From: Marinoscillum luteum
GTDB lineage: Bacteria; Bacteroidota; Bacteroidia; Cytophagales; Cyclobacteriaceae
Direction: 5' to 3'
DNA: 64,000 bases
Assembly (NCBI RefSeq): GCF_044005705.1
Contig: NZ_JBIPKE010000017.1
Coordinates: 496,001-560,000, forward strand
Position 1 is the stretch's first letter. Every line of letters begins with the position of its first letter. The notes under the pieces were generated by a model that ran no database searches, was not told the DNA's origin, and saw nothing but the letters and a program-made list of their open reading frames with translations. Shown piece after piece: positions 37,079 to 45,332 of the stretch. The translations under genes and the position numbers were made by a program.

Positions 37079-37489
37079 ATGAAAAACTATTCACGCATTT
37101 TACTAGCCCTTATTGCGGTATTCGCTTTCACTTTTTCGGATGCTCAGGACCTGCCAAAGATCGGTGCTGTGATCAGAGTGGATGCTGATAAGGTGCAGCT
37201 AGTGGCAGGTGAGACCTTTGAAACCACACTTACTATTGTACGTTCCAAAGCAGACAGAAAAACAAAATTTGAAACACCGGTGGTTCAGGAAATGGAAGGC
37301 TTGCATGCAAGTGTCTCGGCGACTGACCAGGCAGATACTTATTTGCTCAGGCTGACACCCACTACACTCCTGGAGGGTACGCACCTTTTGATTATCAAAG
37401 GTTCAGGTCCCAACAGAAGATACCTCACTTCAAAGGCACTGTCTGTGAAGATGACAGATGGGGAATCGCTGGCTTCTGTGGATCAGTAA
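37079..37489 (+). CDS. Exported hypothetical protein (136 residues)
   Basis: A signal peptide ('ILLALIAVFAFTFSDAQ') is followed by a small all-beta domain ('QLVAGETFETTLTIVRSKADR' and 'YLLRLTPTTLLEGTHLLIIKG') that looks like a bacterial Ig or transglutaminase-associated sandwich. I do not recognise a named family. It lies 20 bp upstream of the LytS-type kinase gene, so it is likely in the same operon as that two-component system. It may be its periplasmic partner, though this is inferred from position alone. Confidence 0.7.
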   Translation: MKNYSRILLALIAVFAFTFSDAQDLPKIGAVIRVDADKVQLVAGETFETTLTIVRSKADRKTKFETPVVQEMEGLHASVSATDQADTYLLRLTPTTLLEGTHLLIIKGSGPNRRYLTSKALSVKMTDGESLASVDQ

Positions 37490-37509
37490 TTTTGTTGTAA
37501 ATTCAATCC

Positions 37510-38550
37510 ATGAACTGGGCTAAACGGTATGGCTTTAGAATTTCGGCCGGAGTACTCATCTTCTTTTTCTTGCGGCTGGGTCATTCTGAGATTCTCAGCG
37601 AGTTTTTTGTTTTTGAGCTGATCGATAAGATACTGCTGGTCTATACCGTAGGGGTAGTGCTGTTCCTTTGGGAGGTTTTGGATCGGGTATTTCTCTATTT
37701 TGAAAGGAAGAAGTACGACTACTCCCGCTCCGGAGACTTATTGAAAGTCGTCTTCATACTTACCCTTCTTACTTTTCCATTGGTAGTCACGGCGAGCGGT
37801 ATTTCTGAGTTTTATATCAAACCAAGTCTCAACTGTCCGGTGTATGAAGAGGCCATTTATAAGGAAATCGGGCAGGGCCAGATATTTGCCTGGCTCATCA
37901 TTGCTGCTAGGATCATCCAGCTCAATGCCGTGCAAAGTCGTCAGCTGGAACAAGACAAGGCGCTCGTACAGAAAGAGCTACTTCAGAGTCAATATCAAAA
38001 TCTGAAAAATCAGATCAAACCACATTTTCTGTTCAATTCCTTTAGCGTACTTCAGTCACTTATCCATGTCAATCCTGCTCAGGCTGAAGAGTTTTTGTCC
38101 AGGCTTTCAAAGATGTATCGATACATTCTGGAAAGTAGGGAAGAGTCTATGAGTACGCTGGAAAAGGAGCTTGAAATACTTGATCATTATCTGTTTTTAC
38201 TGAGGGTGCGCCATGAGGAGCGCATTGAGGTCAGTATTGATGTAGACCCGTCCAAAAACAACTTTTTTGTGCCCACTCTCTCCCTGCAGATGCTCGTAGA
38301 AAATGCCGAGAAGCACAACCGGTTTTCTAAAAGCGAACCATTGCGCATTCATATCTTCACCGAAGGTGACTATTTGGTGGTTCAAAATCAGGTGAGTAAA
38401 AAGGGTGCAGAGGTAGTATCGACCAAGGTTGGTTTGGAAAACATCAGAAGTCAGTATGATCTGCAATCCGAACAATCGGTCATCGTGATCGAAAATGACC
38501 AGACCTTCACTGTTAAAATGCCCATACTATCCAGATTTAGACTTACATGA
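37510..38550 (+). CDS. LytS-family sensor histidine kinase
   Basis: This 346-residue protein has four membrane helices in the first 155 residues and a coiled-coil linker. The His_kinase domain has its phosphoacceptor in 'NQIKPHFLFNSFSVLQSLIH' (His about 174), and the degenerate ATPase domain has 'LQMLVENAEKHN'. LytS-type kinases pair with LytTR response regulators, and one follows here with a four-base ATGA overlap. The cognate target is unknown. Such pairs in Bacteroidota often regulate surface or metabolic genes in response to membrane-associated signals. Confidence 0.92.
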   Translation: MNWAKRYGFRISAGVLIFFFLRLGHSEILSEFFVFELIDKILLVYTVGVVLFLWEVLDRVFLYFERKKYDYSRSGDLLKVVFILTLLTFPLVVTASGISEFYIKPSLNCPVYEEAIYKEIGQGQIFAWLIIAARIIQLNAVQSRQLEQDKALVQKELLQSQYQNLKNQIKPHFLFNSFSVLQSLIHVNPAQAEEFLSRLSKMYRYILESREESMSTLEKELEILDHYLFLLRVRHEERIEVSIDVDPSKNNFFVPTLSLQMLVENAEKHNRFSKSEPLRIHIFTEGDYLVVQNQVSKKGAEVVSTKVGLENIRSQYDLQSEQSVIVIENDQTFTVKMPILSRFRLT

Positions 38551-39308
38551 TTCATATAGCCATAGTGGAAGATGAGCGCCTTTCGGCAGAACGGCTCAAG
38601 GTATTGGTGCAGGAGCTTTCTCCCGAATATTCCGTGGTGGCTCTTCTGGATTCGGTGGAGTCCACCATTCAGTGGCTCAAGGATAATTCTTCTCCGGATC
38701 TGATCCTCCTGGACATTCAGTTAAATGATGGCGTGGGCTTTGATCTACTGGCGGATGACCTGATCAGTTGCCCGGTGATTTTCACCACGGCCTATGATGA
38801 ATATGCGGTGAAGGCTTTTAAATACAACAGCATCGATTACCTCCTGAAACCCATCGACAGGGCCGAGCTGGAGAATGCACTGGAGAAGTTCAAAAAGTAT
38901 GGTGAGCGAACAGTCAGCCCTGAGGTCAAAGATCAGTTTGGTCAGGTGAGTCGTATGCTTTCAGGAAGCTATAAGAAGCGTTTTTTGGTCAAGTTAGGGG
39001 ATCGGTTTCAACCCTTTACCGTGGAAGATATTGCCTACTTTGTTTCGCAGAATGATCTCACCTGCCTGGTGACCCGGAGCGGTGATAAATGGCCTATGGA
39101 TCAGAGCCTGGATCAGCTGCAGGAGTTGATCAACCCACTTGATTTTTTCAGGATCAACAGGAAATTGATCATTTCATTACCGGCGATCAAAGAAATCCAC
39201 AGCTACTTCAATAGCAGATTGCTATTGAAACTAGATCCTCATGCAGACGATGAGGTGATTGTGAGCAGAGAGCGGGTGGCCAATTTCAAGCGCTGGATGG
39301 ACTTGTAG
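38547..39308 (+). CDS. LytTR-family response regulator
   Basis: This 253-residue regulator has a receiver domain ('HIAIVEDERLSAERLKVLVQ' at the start and the phosphoacceptor Asp in 'PDLILLDIQLNDG', about residue 55) with the conserved Thr and Lys regions ('FTTAYDEYAVKAF' and 'DYLLKPI'). The LytTR DNA-binding domain covers about 145-250 ('FFRINRKLIISLPAIKEIHSYF'). It overlaps the LytS-type kinase gene by four bases and is translationally coupled to it. It is closely similar in pattern to the regulator at 53739-54497, so the two pairs are paralogous. Confidence 0.95.
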   Translation: MIHIAIVEDERLSAERLKVLVQELSPEYSVVALLDSVESTIQWLKDNSSPDLILLDIQLNDGVGFDLLADDLISCPVIFTTAYDEYAVKAFKYNSIDYLLKPIDRAELENALEKFKKYGERTVSPEVKDQFGQVSRMLSGSYKKRFLVKLGDRFQPFTVEDIAYFVSQNDLTCLVTRSGDKWPMDQSLDQLQELINPLDFFRINRKLIISLPAIKEIHSYFNSRLLLKLDPHADDEVIVSRERVANFKRWMDL

Positions 39309-39309
39309 A

Positions 39310-39651
39310 CTAGCTTACCAGCTCTATGCGGATGCCCACTCCGAGCATTTTTTCTCCATTTACCCAAAGTGCCCGTGCGTAGATAGTGGTTTGATTGATC
39401 AAAGCGGAGCGTACCTGCTCTGCCAGTTCGGTTTTCAGGTACCCGATCTGATTTCTTTTTCTGGATAAAACTTTTACTGCATTAGGGTCAAATTCATTTT
39501 CGGGTTCCAGCTCCAGAAAAAGAGGATCATCCTCAGCTACTTCGCGCCTGATGATCTCCTGTCTGGAGGTGCCATCAGCATTTGCATGAGACACCCCCAC
39601 GACCTTGGATTCGTAAACAAACGCGGAGGGAATTTTAATGATTTTGGCCAT
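39310..39651 (-). CDS. HIRAN-domain protein
   Basis: This 113-residue protein is essentially one HIRAN domain: 'SFVYESKVVGVSHANADGTS' type opening, 'LELEPENEFDPNAVKVLSR' and 'QIGYLKTELAEQVRSAL'. HIRAN domains bind 3' single-stranded DNA ends or other DNA structures in SNF2 helicases and nucleases such as HLTF. Stand-alone bacterial copies probably recognise damaged DNA or stalled forks, but their role is not established. It is convergent with the LytTR gene, leaving a 1-bp gap between stops. Confidence 0.85.
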   Translation of the reverse strand: MAKIIKIPSAFVYESKVVGVSHANADGTSRQEIIRREVAEDDPLFLELEPENEFDPNAVKVLSRKRNQIGYLKTELAEQVRSALINQTTIYARALWVNGEKMLGVGIRIELVS

Positions 39652-39781
39652 GATGAGATTCAGGATTTCAAAGATAGAAAATCATTTCTGGCCTGCACAA
39701 CTACCCCGCGCACGGAGAAAATAAATCCGGCTCCACCACTTGCTCAGAATCCATCACTCACCTTATATTTATTGTGAAAAT

Positions 39782-39854
<73 letters not shown>

Positions 39855-39864
39855 CTCTTGGACC

Positions 39865-40347
39865 TCAGGCCGCTTTTGAAGGGCGAGTGGTCTCGCTCAT
39901 GATCACCGACCTGATTGATTCTTTCCATTTTTCTCCCAGTAGGGCATGGAAACCCGCTTCTGAAGGATCATCATACTGAGTGTCGAAGATCGAGATGGTT
40001 TCTGTGTACAGCCCCAAAGTATCATGTATGCCGATCAAAATCTGAACCTTGTCTTTTTTCTTATCCAGTTTACAGTAGGTAGCATTTCCCAGAGCGATTA
40101 CTTTATTCACCTCTGCGCCAGTCTGTCTGCTCTGGAAGGCGAAAACCTTATGAATACTGTCCAGCGCCAATGCTTTGTCCCCCCAGACCTCCTGCATGGC
40201 AAATTGGAATGCGTGGTCTTGCGAAAGGTTCTTTAAGATGTTTTTCATTCTTTTGGTTCGGCTTTGACCGGCCCATACCAGATAAGCGATTGGGCCAAAC
40301 ATGGCCAATGCGAAGATGATGCCCATAATCAGGCTAAATGAGTCCAT
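39865..40347 (-). CDS. Single-pass membrane protein of unknown function
   Basis: This 160-residue protein has one N-terminal membrane helix ('LIMGIIFALAMFGPIAYLVWAG') and a basic juxtamembrane patch ('QSRTKRMKNIL'). A soluble cytosolic domain of about 120 residues follows, with alternating strands ('VIALGNATYCKLDKKKDKV', 'TISIFDTQYDD'). I do not recognise a family. It ends 11 bp from the tRNA-Gly gene, converging on it. A small hairpin at 40374-40390 lies just upstream of the start. Confidence 0.65.
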   Translation of the reverse strand: MDSFSLIMGIIFALAMFGPIAYLVWAGQSRTKRMKNILKNLSQDHAFQFAMQEVWGDKALALDSIHKVFAFQSRQTGAEVNKVIALGNATYCKLDKKKDKVQILIGIHDTLGLYTETISIFDTQYDDPSEAGFHALLGEKWKESIRSVIMSETTRPSKAA

Positions 40348-40469
40348 AATGTTGAGAATTGTTGGTTGAGGAGTCCTGTCAGCAACAGGAGGTTGTTCTT
40401 TTTTTATTTAGACGATCGGATGCGCCCAAGGTCACTGATTTTAGTAGTGAATATTTATAACCCACCTGA

Positions 40470-41225
40470 TCAAAAATAGAGTACTACCTTAGGCTGCGCT
40501 GGTAGCGCCCTGTAGAGCGCCCGGATGTCATTGGCAGATAGTTTCAGTCGGATGTCGGGTGTGTATTCCTGTCCTTTCAGGCTGACCATCCTTTGTAGTC
40601 TGCTGGTCACTGTAGGGCGGTTTTCCTGCCTGAACCTGTACCTTGTCCATTGCTCAGCAAAAGTGGGATTAGGATGCTGTTCCAATATCAAATCAATCCC
40701 ATGTGCCAGCCTGAGTCTGATGTAGGCGGGGTTTTGGATGAGTGTGTCTGGTTCGTAAGCATTGAGGGCCGCCTCCACCGGGTCTTTTGGAGCCTGTCGT
40801 TCTACGATCGGCTCCTTCAGGATGGTGGAGTGGATGCTGATAATGGGTACCGGATCAGAAAAGAGGCCCAGATATAGCCTATTGGGTATACTTTTCAGTA
40901 GGGCATCATTTTCGATGGAGGGCAATTTGGATGTATGAATGATCACCCCATGGATGGCCAGGTGAATGGAGCTATCCCGTAGGTTGACGATCAGGTGAAT
41001 GGAATCCTCCTCGGCCAATTGGAGCTGGGCTTCCAGAAAGGCCTTTTTTCTGGCCAGACTGCTTACTTCTGATAGCTCATAGGCCGGATCATACTTCTGC
41101 ATGTACAGACTGTCTTTGGACTCCAGCTTTTCCTGCCATTGGCTCGCCACACCCGCAGGGGCTACACCCAACTGGATCAGGAAGACGAGCAAAAGGAAAC
41201 CGATGATCACTAGTGTAATTTTCAT
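40470..41225 (-). CDS. Exported protein of unknown function in an L,D-transpeptidase operon
   Basis: This 251-residue protein has an N-terminal signal anchor ('LVIIGFLLLVFLIQLGVAP'), a predicted helical pair ('YELSEVSSLARKKAFLEAQL') and a mixed beta domain ('IHLIVNLRDSSIHLAIHGVI'). That strand pair resembles the entry strands of YkuD-like domains, but no HGC motif follows. It starts 1 bp after the stop of the YkuD gene at 41227-41919 and is the third gene of that operon. An accessory role in cell-wall crosslinking is suggested only by position. Confidence 0.7.
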   Translation of the reverse strand: MKITLVIIGFLLLVFLIQLGVAPAGVASQWQEKLESKDSLYMQKYDPAYELSEVSSLARKKAFLEAQLQLAEEDSIHLIVNLRDSSIHLAIHGVIIHTSKLPSIENDALLKSIPNRLYLGLFSDPVPIISIHSTILKEPIVERQAPKDPVEAALNAYEPDTLIQNPAYIRLRLAHGIDLILEQHPNPTFAEQWTRYRFRQENRPTVTSRLQRMVSLKGQEYTPDIRLKLSANDIRALYRALPAQPKVVLYF

Positions 41226-41226
41226 C

Positions 41227-41919
41227 TTAGTAGATATATACTTTGGAGCCGGTTTTCAGTGATTCGTAGGCCAGCTTCAGGTTGGCGTCATTGAGGCGAA
41301 TACATCCATGGGTGACGGGTAGCCCCAAAAATCGCTGATAAAGTGTGCCGTGAATGAGATAGCCATCGCCGAGGCCCAGAGCATAATCACCCAGTACACC
41401 ATATTCAAACCTGGAGGAGTGATTCATAGAGGGGATAGGCAGACCATCCTCCACAAAGGCCCAGTCTGGTTTTTTCCAGACAGGTGCTACCGTTCTCGAT
41501 CTGATCTTGAACTCCCCTTTTGGAGTTTTAAACATCCACTGTTGATTGTCACCGTTTTTCAGCAAAATATAACTACCGGTACTGCATTTATCGGCATGAA
41601 TGAGCTCAGACCCTTTATAAAGGGCGAAGGTATTGGCAGCGGTGTTTACGATCATGTAGGCACCTTTTGGGGTTTTTCCGGCCAGTTTCTTTTCCAACTT
41701 CTCCAAATCACTTTGCAGCTGGAGGGTCAGGTCTGAAACGGCTGCTTCCTCCATTTCGTTAGCCGGGGGTGAACTCAGGATGGCCAGCGTACTTTTCTCT
41801 ATCAACCAGGGGAGTGTGAGTAGGAGGATAAAGGTGAGCAGACCATAGCCAGCCCAGGTAAGCACCCTTTTGCGGCGATCTACTGTTACCGGTATTTCTG
41901 GCACTATTTCTTCTGTCAT
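41227..41919 (-). CDS. L,D-transpeptidase (YkuD domain)
   Basis: The ATG at 41919 gives 230 residues and an ATGA overlap with the gene upstream. The longer frame from 41988 adds a segment inside that gene. One membrane helix (about 20-38, 'GYGLLTFILLLTLPW') anchors a periplasmic YkuD domain. The histidine of 'YLIHGTLYQRFLG' and the catalytic 'VTHGCIRLNDANL' are both present (Cys near 205). The enzyme forms 3-3 crosslinks in peptidoglycan or attaches proteins to it. It is the second of two L,D-transpeptidases in this operon. Confidence 0.93.
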   Translation of the reverse strand: MTEEIVPEIPVTVDRRKRVLTWAGYGLLTFILLLTLPWLIEKSTLAILSSPPANEMEEAAVSDLTLQLQSDLEKLEKKLAGKTPKGAYMIVNTAANTFALYKGSELIHADKCSTGSYILLKNGDNQQWMFKTPKGEFKIRSRTVAPVWKKPDWAFVEDGLPIPSMNHSSRFEYGVLGDYALGLGDGYLIHGTLYQRFLGLPVTHGCIRLNDANLKLAYESLKTGSKVYIY

Positions 41920-43028
41920 TTGGAGGAAATTAAAGTTTGAAAAGGGACAAGTGACCCAACGATGACGATGCTGGTACCCACAGGACACTGATCAAATACA
42001 ACATCCATGTCGTCGTTATGGAGCGCGATACATCCATCTGTCCAGTCGGTGCCCTTACCACCATGTCCATGCACCTCTATCAGTCCTCCTATAGCCGCAC
42101 TGGGCTGTAGGACTCCATTTTTTTTATTTTGAGCAAAGCGGATTTTATCCGCTTCATTGGGGTAGTCCAGCAGGAGAGCCTTGTAGTATCGGGTGTCAGT
42201 GCCGGCTTTCTTTTTGACTACCCGGTAGATTCCTTCCGGGGTGGATTTGTCACCCTGGTGGTGTTTGTCCCCGATCCAGTTGGAGCTGAGCTCTGAGGTG
42301 TAGGTTTTGTGCAACCTCCCATTTTTATAGACCTGACAGGTGCGGGCATATTTATCTACAATCAGGCAGGTTTTTTTCTGTTTTCTGGATTCTTCAATTG
42401 TGGTGTTGACCCAATGGTTCCATTCAGGAAAAGCTTTCATGTAGTTTTCCATGGTTTGTTCGGCATAGGTAGTCACCGTATAGATCAGCAGACTGGCACT
42501 GTCCAGTTTGCGTTTGGATTCGGGGTAATTTTCTTTTTGAAAAGCGCTCTTGGCCTGATCAAACAATATTTTTCCCAGGGCCAGGTCTGAAACTTGCTGC
42601 GCCTTCAGGGGGATGTGGGGGTAGAGCACCTGGAAGCTAGCCAGGTGATCCTGTATTTGACTGATTTGTAATGAAACCTCAGATTTGAGTTTAGCCTGAG
42701 TTGCGTTGATTTCTTTCACAGAGGTGATGGCCAATAGAGCGGCACGCTCTGCATATGTCCGGGTGAGGTCGTAGTTTCTAAAGAGAAAAATTCTTTCATT
42801 TTCCTGCTGCCATAGGGTCATGGCTGAGTCGTAGAGCCTGGTGGCTTCATCGAGGGATGATTGAGTATATAGACCGGAGTTGGTCTTCAATGCTGTGGTA
42901 ATATGCTGCCTGGCCAGCCCCAGTTGGTCTTCTGGCGAGGGAGATTTGATGAGGTACAAAATGATGGTGGTGGCTGTAAGAAGCATCACAAGTACAGTGA
43001 TCGACCACTTGAGTGGAGGTTTTGACAT
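41916..43028 (-). CDS. L,D-transpeptidase with N-terminal helical domain
   Basis: This 370-residue protein has a membrane anchor (about 9-26, 'WSITVLVMLLTATTIILYL') and a long helical region (about 30-200) that looks like an antiparallel coiled coil. The C-terminal YkuD domain has 'IEVHGHGGKGTDWTDGCIAL' with the catalytic His and Cys. It is the first gene of the operon and overlaps the second transpeptidase by four bases. The helical part may sense or space the enzyme from the membrane. An attenuator-like terminator lies upstream, between it and the DUF4398-like gene. Confidence 0.92.
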   Translation of the reverse strand: MSKPPLKWSITVLVMLLTATTIILYLIKSPSPEDQLGLARQHITTALKTNSGLYTQSSLDEATRLYDSAMTLWQQENERIFLFRNYDLTRTYAERAALLAITSVKEINATQAKLKSEVSLQISQIQDHLASFQVLYPHIPLKAQQVSDLALGKILFDQAKSAFQKENYPESKRKLDSASLLIYTVTTYAEQTMENYMKAFPEWNHWVNTTIEESRKQKKTCLIVDKYARTCQVYKNGRLHKTYTSELSSNWIGDKHHQGDKSTPEGIYRVVKKKAGTDTRYYKALLLDYPNEADKIRFAQNKKNGVLQPSAAIGGLIEVHGHGGKGTDWTDGCIALHNDDMDVVFDQCPVGTSIVIVGSLVPFQTLISSK

Positions 43029-43043
43029 CAGGTGCTGAAAAAA

Positions 43044-43085
43044 TGAGGTTTCTCAACAGCATCCAGCGCTGTTGAGAAAACCTCA
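43044..43085 (-). terminator. Terminator between the coiled-coil lipoprotein gene and the transpeptidase operon
   Basis: The arms 43044-43060 and 43068-43085 form a 17-bp stem with one bulged base. On the minus strand the 3' arm is followed by TTTTTT. It lies 14 bp beyond the lipoprotein stop and 16 bp before the first transpeptidase start, so transcription of the latter would be by read-through or a promoter overlapping this stretch. Confidence 0.75.
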
Positions 43086-43098
43086 AATTTTTACTTTA

Positions 43099-43716
43099 TT
43101 AACCTCTTTTAGCTTTGGTGTTCGCTTTGTATTTGGCGATCACGTCCTGCAACTCGGTGTTGATAGCCGCTGCCTTTTCCTTGGCCGCTTTGGTCAGGTC
43201 CAGACTTGCTAAATACTCACCTTTCTCAAACAGGCTTCCGGATTCTGAAACAGTGCCTTCGATGGTAGAGAGTTCACCCTGTATGGCCAGTAGGGCCGTG
43301 GTGCCTTCTTTACCTTTTGGAGCCTCTGTGATCAGCTGCTTATTAGCCTCTATCAGAGATTTCACTTCAGCGATTTCCGCTTGAATCTGATTCTTAAGTT
43401 CCTCTTTGGTGGTTTCTGTTTCCTGTTTCACCATTGTTGCCAATTGTGCCACAGAAGCCAGACTTGCCTTAGAAGCCGTGAAGTTTTTGAAGAGTTTAGT
43501 CTTTTGAGCTTCTATGGTTTCTATCACCGCTTTCATAGAGTCCTCAAGAGCCAGATAGCTCTCAGTTGCATACACTTCTGCACCAGCTGCCTTGGCCTCA
43601 TTGATAGCCAGAGTAGCCTGGTCAATTTCCGCCTGTGGTACATCCCCACAACTAGTGAATAACACAGCGGCCAGACCGAATGCAGCAAACGCTTTTAAAT
43701 ATTGATTCTTTTTCAT
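43099..43716 (-). CDS. DUF4398-like coiled-coil lipoprotein
   Basis: This 205-residue protein has a lipoprotein signal ('FGLAAVLFTSCGDVPQAE', lipidated Cys about 23). A long Ala/Glu/Lys-rich region follows and predicts one continuous or antiparallel coiled coil ('IDQATLAINEAKAAGAEVY', 'AEVKSLIEANKQLITEA'). DUF4398 lipoproteins have this layout and often sit beside peptidoglycan-modifying enzymes. It lies directly upstream of two L,D-transpeptidases with helical N-terminal parts, so an envelope-spacing or accessory role is plausible. The following terminator allows it to be expressed more strongly than they are. Confidence 0.8.
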   Translation of the reverse strand: MKKNQYLKAFAAFGLAAVLFTSCGDVPQAEIDQATLAINEAKAAGAEVYATESYLALEDSMKAVIETIEAQKTKLFKNFTASKASLASVAQLATMVKQETETTKEELKNQIQAEIAEVKSLIEANKQLITEAPKGKEGTTALLAIQGELSTIEGTVSESGSLFEKGEYLASLDLTKAAKEKAAAINTELQDVIAKYKANTKAKRG

Positions 43717-43837
43717 TTTTTTCTAATTGTTCTTGTGAAAGATTAAATGTTATATTTCATTTTAGATTGAGACGCACCACCTGCATAAGGTAACTGAGAA
43801 ATGAAATTTATTTTTTTGAAAATTTTTTAAAGTGGCA

Positions 43838-44407
43838 ATGAGTACCGATTTGGCAACGTGGTCTGATGCAGAGCTGATAGAAAAGCTCAAGGAAGGGAAT
43901 GCCTCCAGATTTTTTCAGGAGCTGTACGAGCGGTATTATAAGAAGGTGCTGGACAAGTGTTACAGCTTTGTGAAAAACCGGGAAACGGCCCGTGAGCTGG
44001 CAGAGGATGTGTTTTCCAAGACTTTTGAGAAAATCGGGTCTTTTAAGCAGAAGTCTTCATTTTCTTCCTGGCTATACTCCATTACTTACAACCACTGCAT
44101 AGACTACCTGCGGGAAAAGAAGAAGCTGCACTATCCTGAGTGGAACAAGGAAAATGAAATTCCTGAAATCATCGATGAGTCCGACGAGGCACTCTCAGAA
44201 ATTACCTATGAGAACCTGCTACTGATCATGGAGGAGATTCACCCAGAGGAGAAGGCACTGCTGCTGATGAAATACCAACACGACTTATCCATCAGGGAGA
44301 TCAGTACTTCGCTGAGAATCAGTGAGAATGCGGCTAAAATGCGGTTAAAAAGGGCGCGTACCAGGGTGGTGTTTTTGTACACTCAAAAATATTTAAAGCA
44401 CGGATGA
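43838..44407 (+). CDS. ECF RNA polymerase sigma factor
   Basis: From the ATG at 43838 the protein has 189 residues. A GTG two codons upstream at 43832 is an equally possible start. Region 2 shows 'FFQELYERYYKKVLDKCYSF' and 'AEDVFSKTFEKIGSF' and 'FSSWLYSITYNHCIDYLREK'. Region 4 shows 'LLLMKYQHDLSIREISTSLR' and 'ENAAKMRLKRAR', the helix-turn-helix for the -35 element. No anti-sigma factor with a recognisable zinc or membrane domain follows. Instead two small genes do: a PepSY-like protein and a 37-residue membrane peptide. Confidence 0.95.
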   Translation: MSTDLATWSDAELIEKLKEGNASRFFQELYERYYKKVLDKCYSFVKNRETARELAEDVFSKTFEKIGSFKQKSSFSSWLYSITYNHCIDYLREKKKLHYPEWNKENEIPEIIDESDEALSEITYENLLLIMEEIHPEEKALLLMKYQHDLSIREISTSLRISENAAKMRLKRARTRVVFLYTQKYLKHG

Positions 44408-44455
44408 TGGGTTACTTTCCTGGTTATTTCCGTCATTATAAGAAATGTAAGGGCA

Positions 44456-44854
44456 ATGGATGATTTTTTGAAAAAGGTAATTGACGGGAGTGAAGCGACC
44501 CCACCAGAGTCATGCTTACTCACTTTTGACAGAAATTTCCCCAAAGCGATCAACATCGACTGGTCGGAGAAGGAGGCGAAATTTGAGGCCATATTTTACC
44601 AGGATGATATCGAATACATCGCGATGTTTGACCAGCAGGGTCTCCTGGAAAAGTACACCATGTACCTGACTCCCGATTTGCTGCCGGTTGCCATCAAAAC
44701 CCACATGGATCAACTGGGCGAAATTATGAACGCAGTGTTGATCAATGAAGGCAATCAGCTTTTATACGAAGTGATCATCAGGGATGCAAATCTCAAGCGC
44801 TATGTGCTCATGGTGGATCAGTTGGGTAAGGTTTTGGAGGAGCGAAAGCTCTGA
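44456..44854 (+). CDS. Small PepSY-like protein downstream of the ECF sigma factor
   Basis: This 132-residue protein contains two repeats of the PepSY-like pattern of Bacteroidota ('IDWSEKEAKFEAIFYQDDIEY', 'FDQQGLLEKYTMYLTPDLLP', and 'LYEVIIRDANLKRYVLMVDQ'). No signal peptide or membrane span is seen, so unlike most relatives it appears cytosolic. It lies 48 bp after the sigma factor gene and is probably co-transcribed with it. Its position suggests a regulator or target of the sigma factor, but there is no direct evidence for anti-sigma function. Confidence 0.65.
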   Translation: MDDFLKKVIDGSEATPPESCLLTFDRNFPKAINIDWSEKEAKFEAIFYQDDIEYIAMFDQQGLLEKYTMYLTPDLLPVAIKTHMDQLGEIMNAVLINEGNQLLYEVIIRDANLKRYVLMVDQLGKVLEERKL

Positions 44855-44985
44855 TGAAGGAGTGTTCAGAGTAGCAGGTCAGCGCTGTATTTTATTTGGA
44901 AAAATAAAGATGAAAAAAAATCCACGAAAGGTGTGACTTAATCGTTATTTCTCGTCCTAACTTTTACAAAGAGAAAACTGACATA

Positions 44986-45099
44986 ATGAAAAGAATTTTT
45001 ACATACCTCATCCTGCTTCTTTCTGGAATAGGCATATTGTTGTTTGTACTCAATCACAACAAAACAAAGACTCAGGATCCCGAAGACGAGGAGGTATAA
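44986..45099 (+). CDS. 37-residue single-pass membrane peptide
   Basis: A short frame from ATG to TAA. It encodes a basic start (MKRIF), one strongly hydrophobic helix ('YLILLLSGIGILLFVL'), then a polar, acidic tail ('NHNKTKTQDPEDEEV'). This charge pattern (basic inside, helix, acidic outside) is what a small membrane protein looks like. It follows the PepSY-like gene by 131 bp on the same strand. It is too short for most gene callers. No homology is claimed. Confidence 0.5.
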   Translation: MKRIFTYLILLLSGIGILLFVLNHNKTKTQDPEDEEV

Positions 45100-45257
45100 G
45101 CTGCCTTTGGACCTGTGTGGTCCCTTCCGTAATATCTTTTGAATACTCAGCGAAAACAGTTGGGCCGGGGTGTTTGTTGGTAAAGCAGACTGGCTTGATG
45201 CTTTGGTGTGTTTTACCGTGAGTTGGCTTTTGCAAAGTTTAATCCATCAAAAGTGAA

Positions 45258-45286
45258 AGGCACCCCCCGCTCTTTAGGGAGTGCCT
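45258..45286 (+). terminator. Hairpin upstream of the exported PEP-synthase-like gene
   Basis: AGGCAC (45258-45263) and GTGCCT (45281-45286) pair, with CCC/GGG above one mismatch. No U-tract follows. It may be a weak terminator of the sigma factor operon or a 5' leader structure, since the next start codon is 46 bp away. Confidence 0.35.
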
Positions 45287-45332
45287 AGCTGACTTTGGTT
45301 ACCTTTATCCTACAGACAAGACCCTATTTTCA

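Noticed and set aside
40374..40390. Terminator (TCCTGT/ACAGGA hairpin near a T-run)
   Set aside because: The T-run is on the plus strand where no upstream gene exists, and on the minus strand no U-tract follows the stem.
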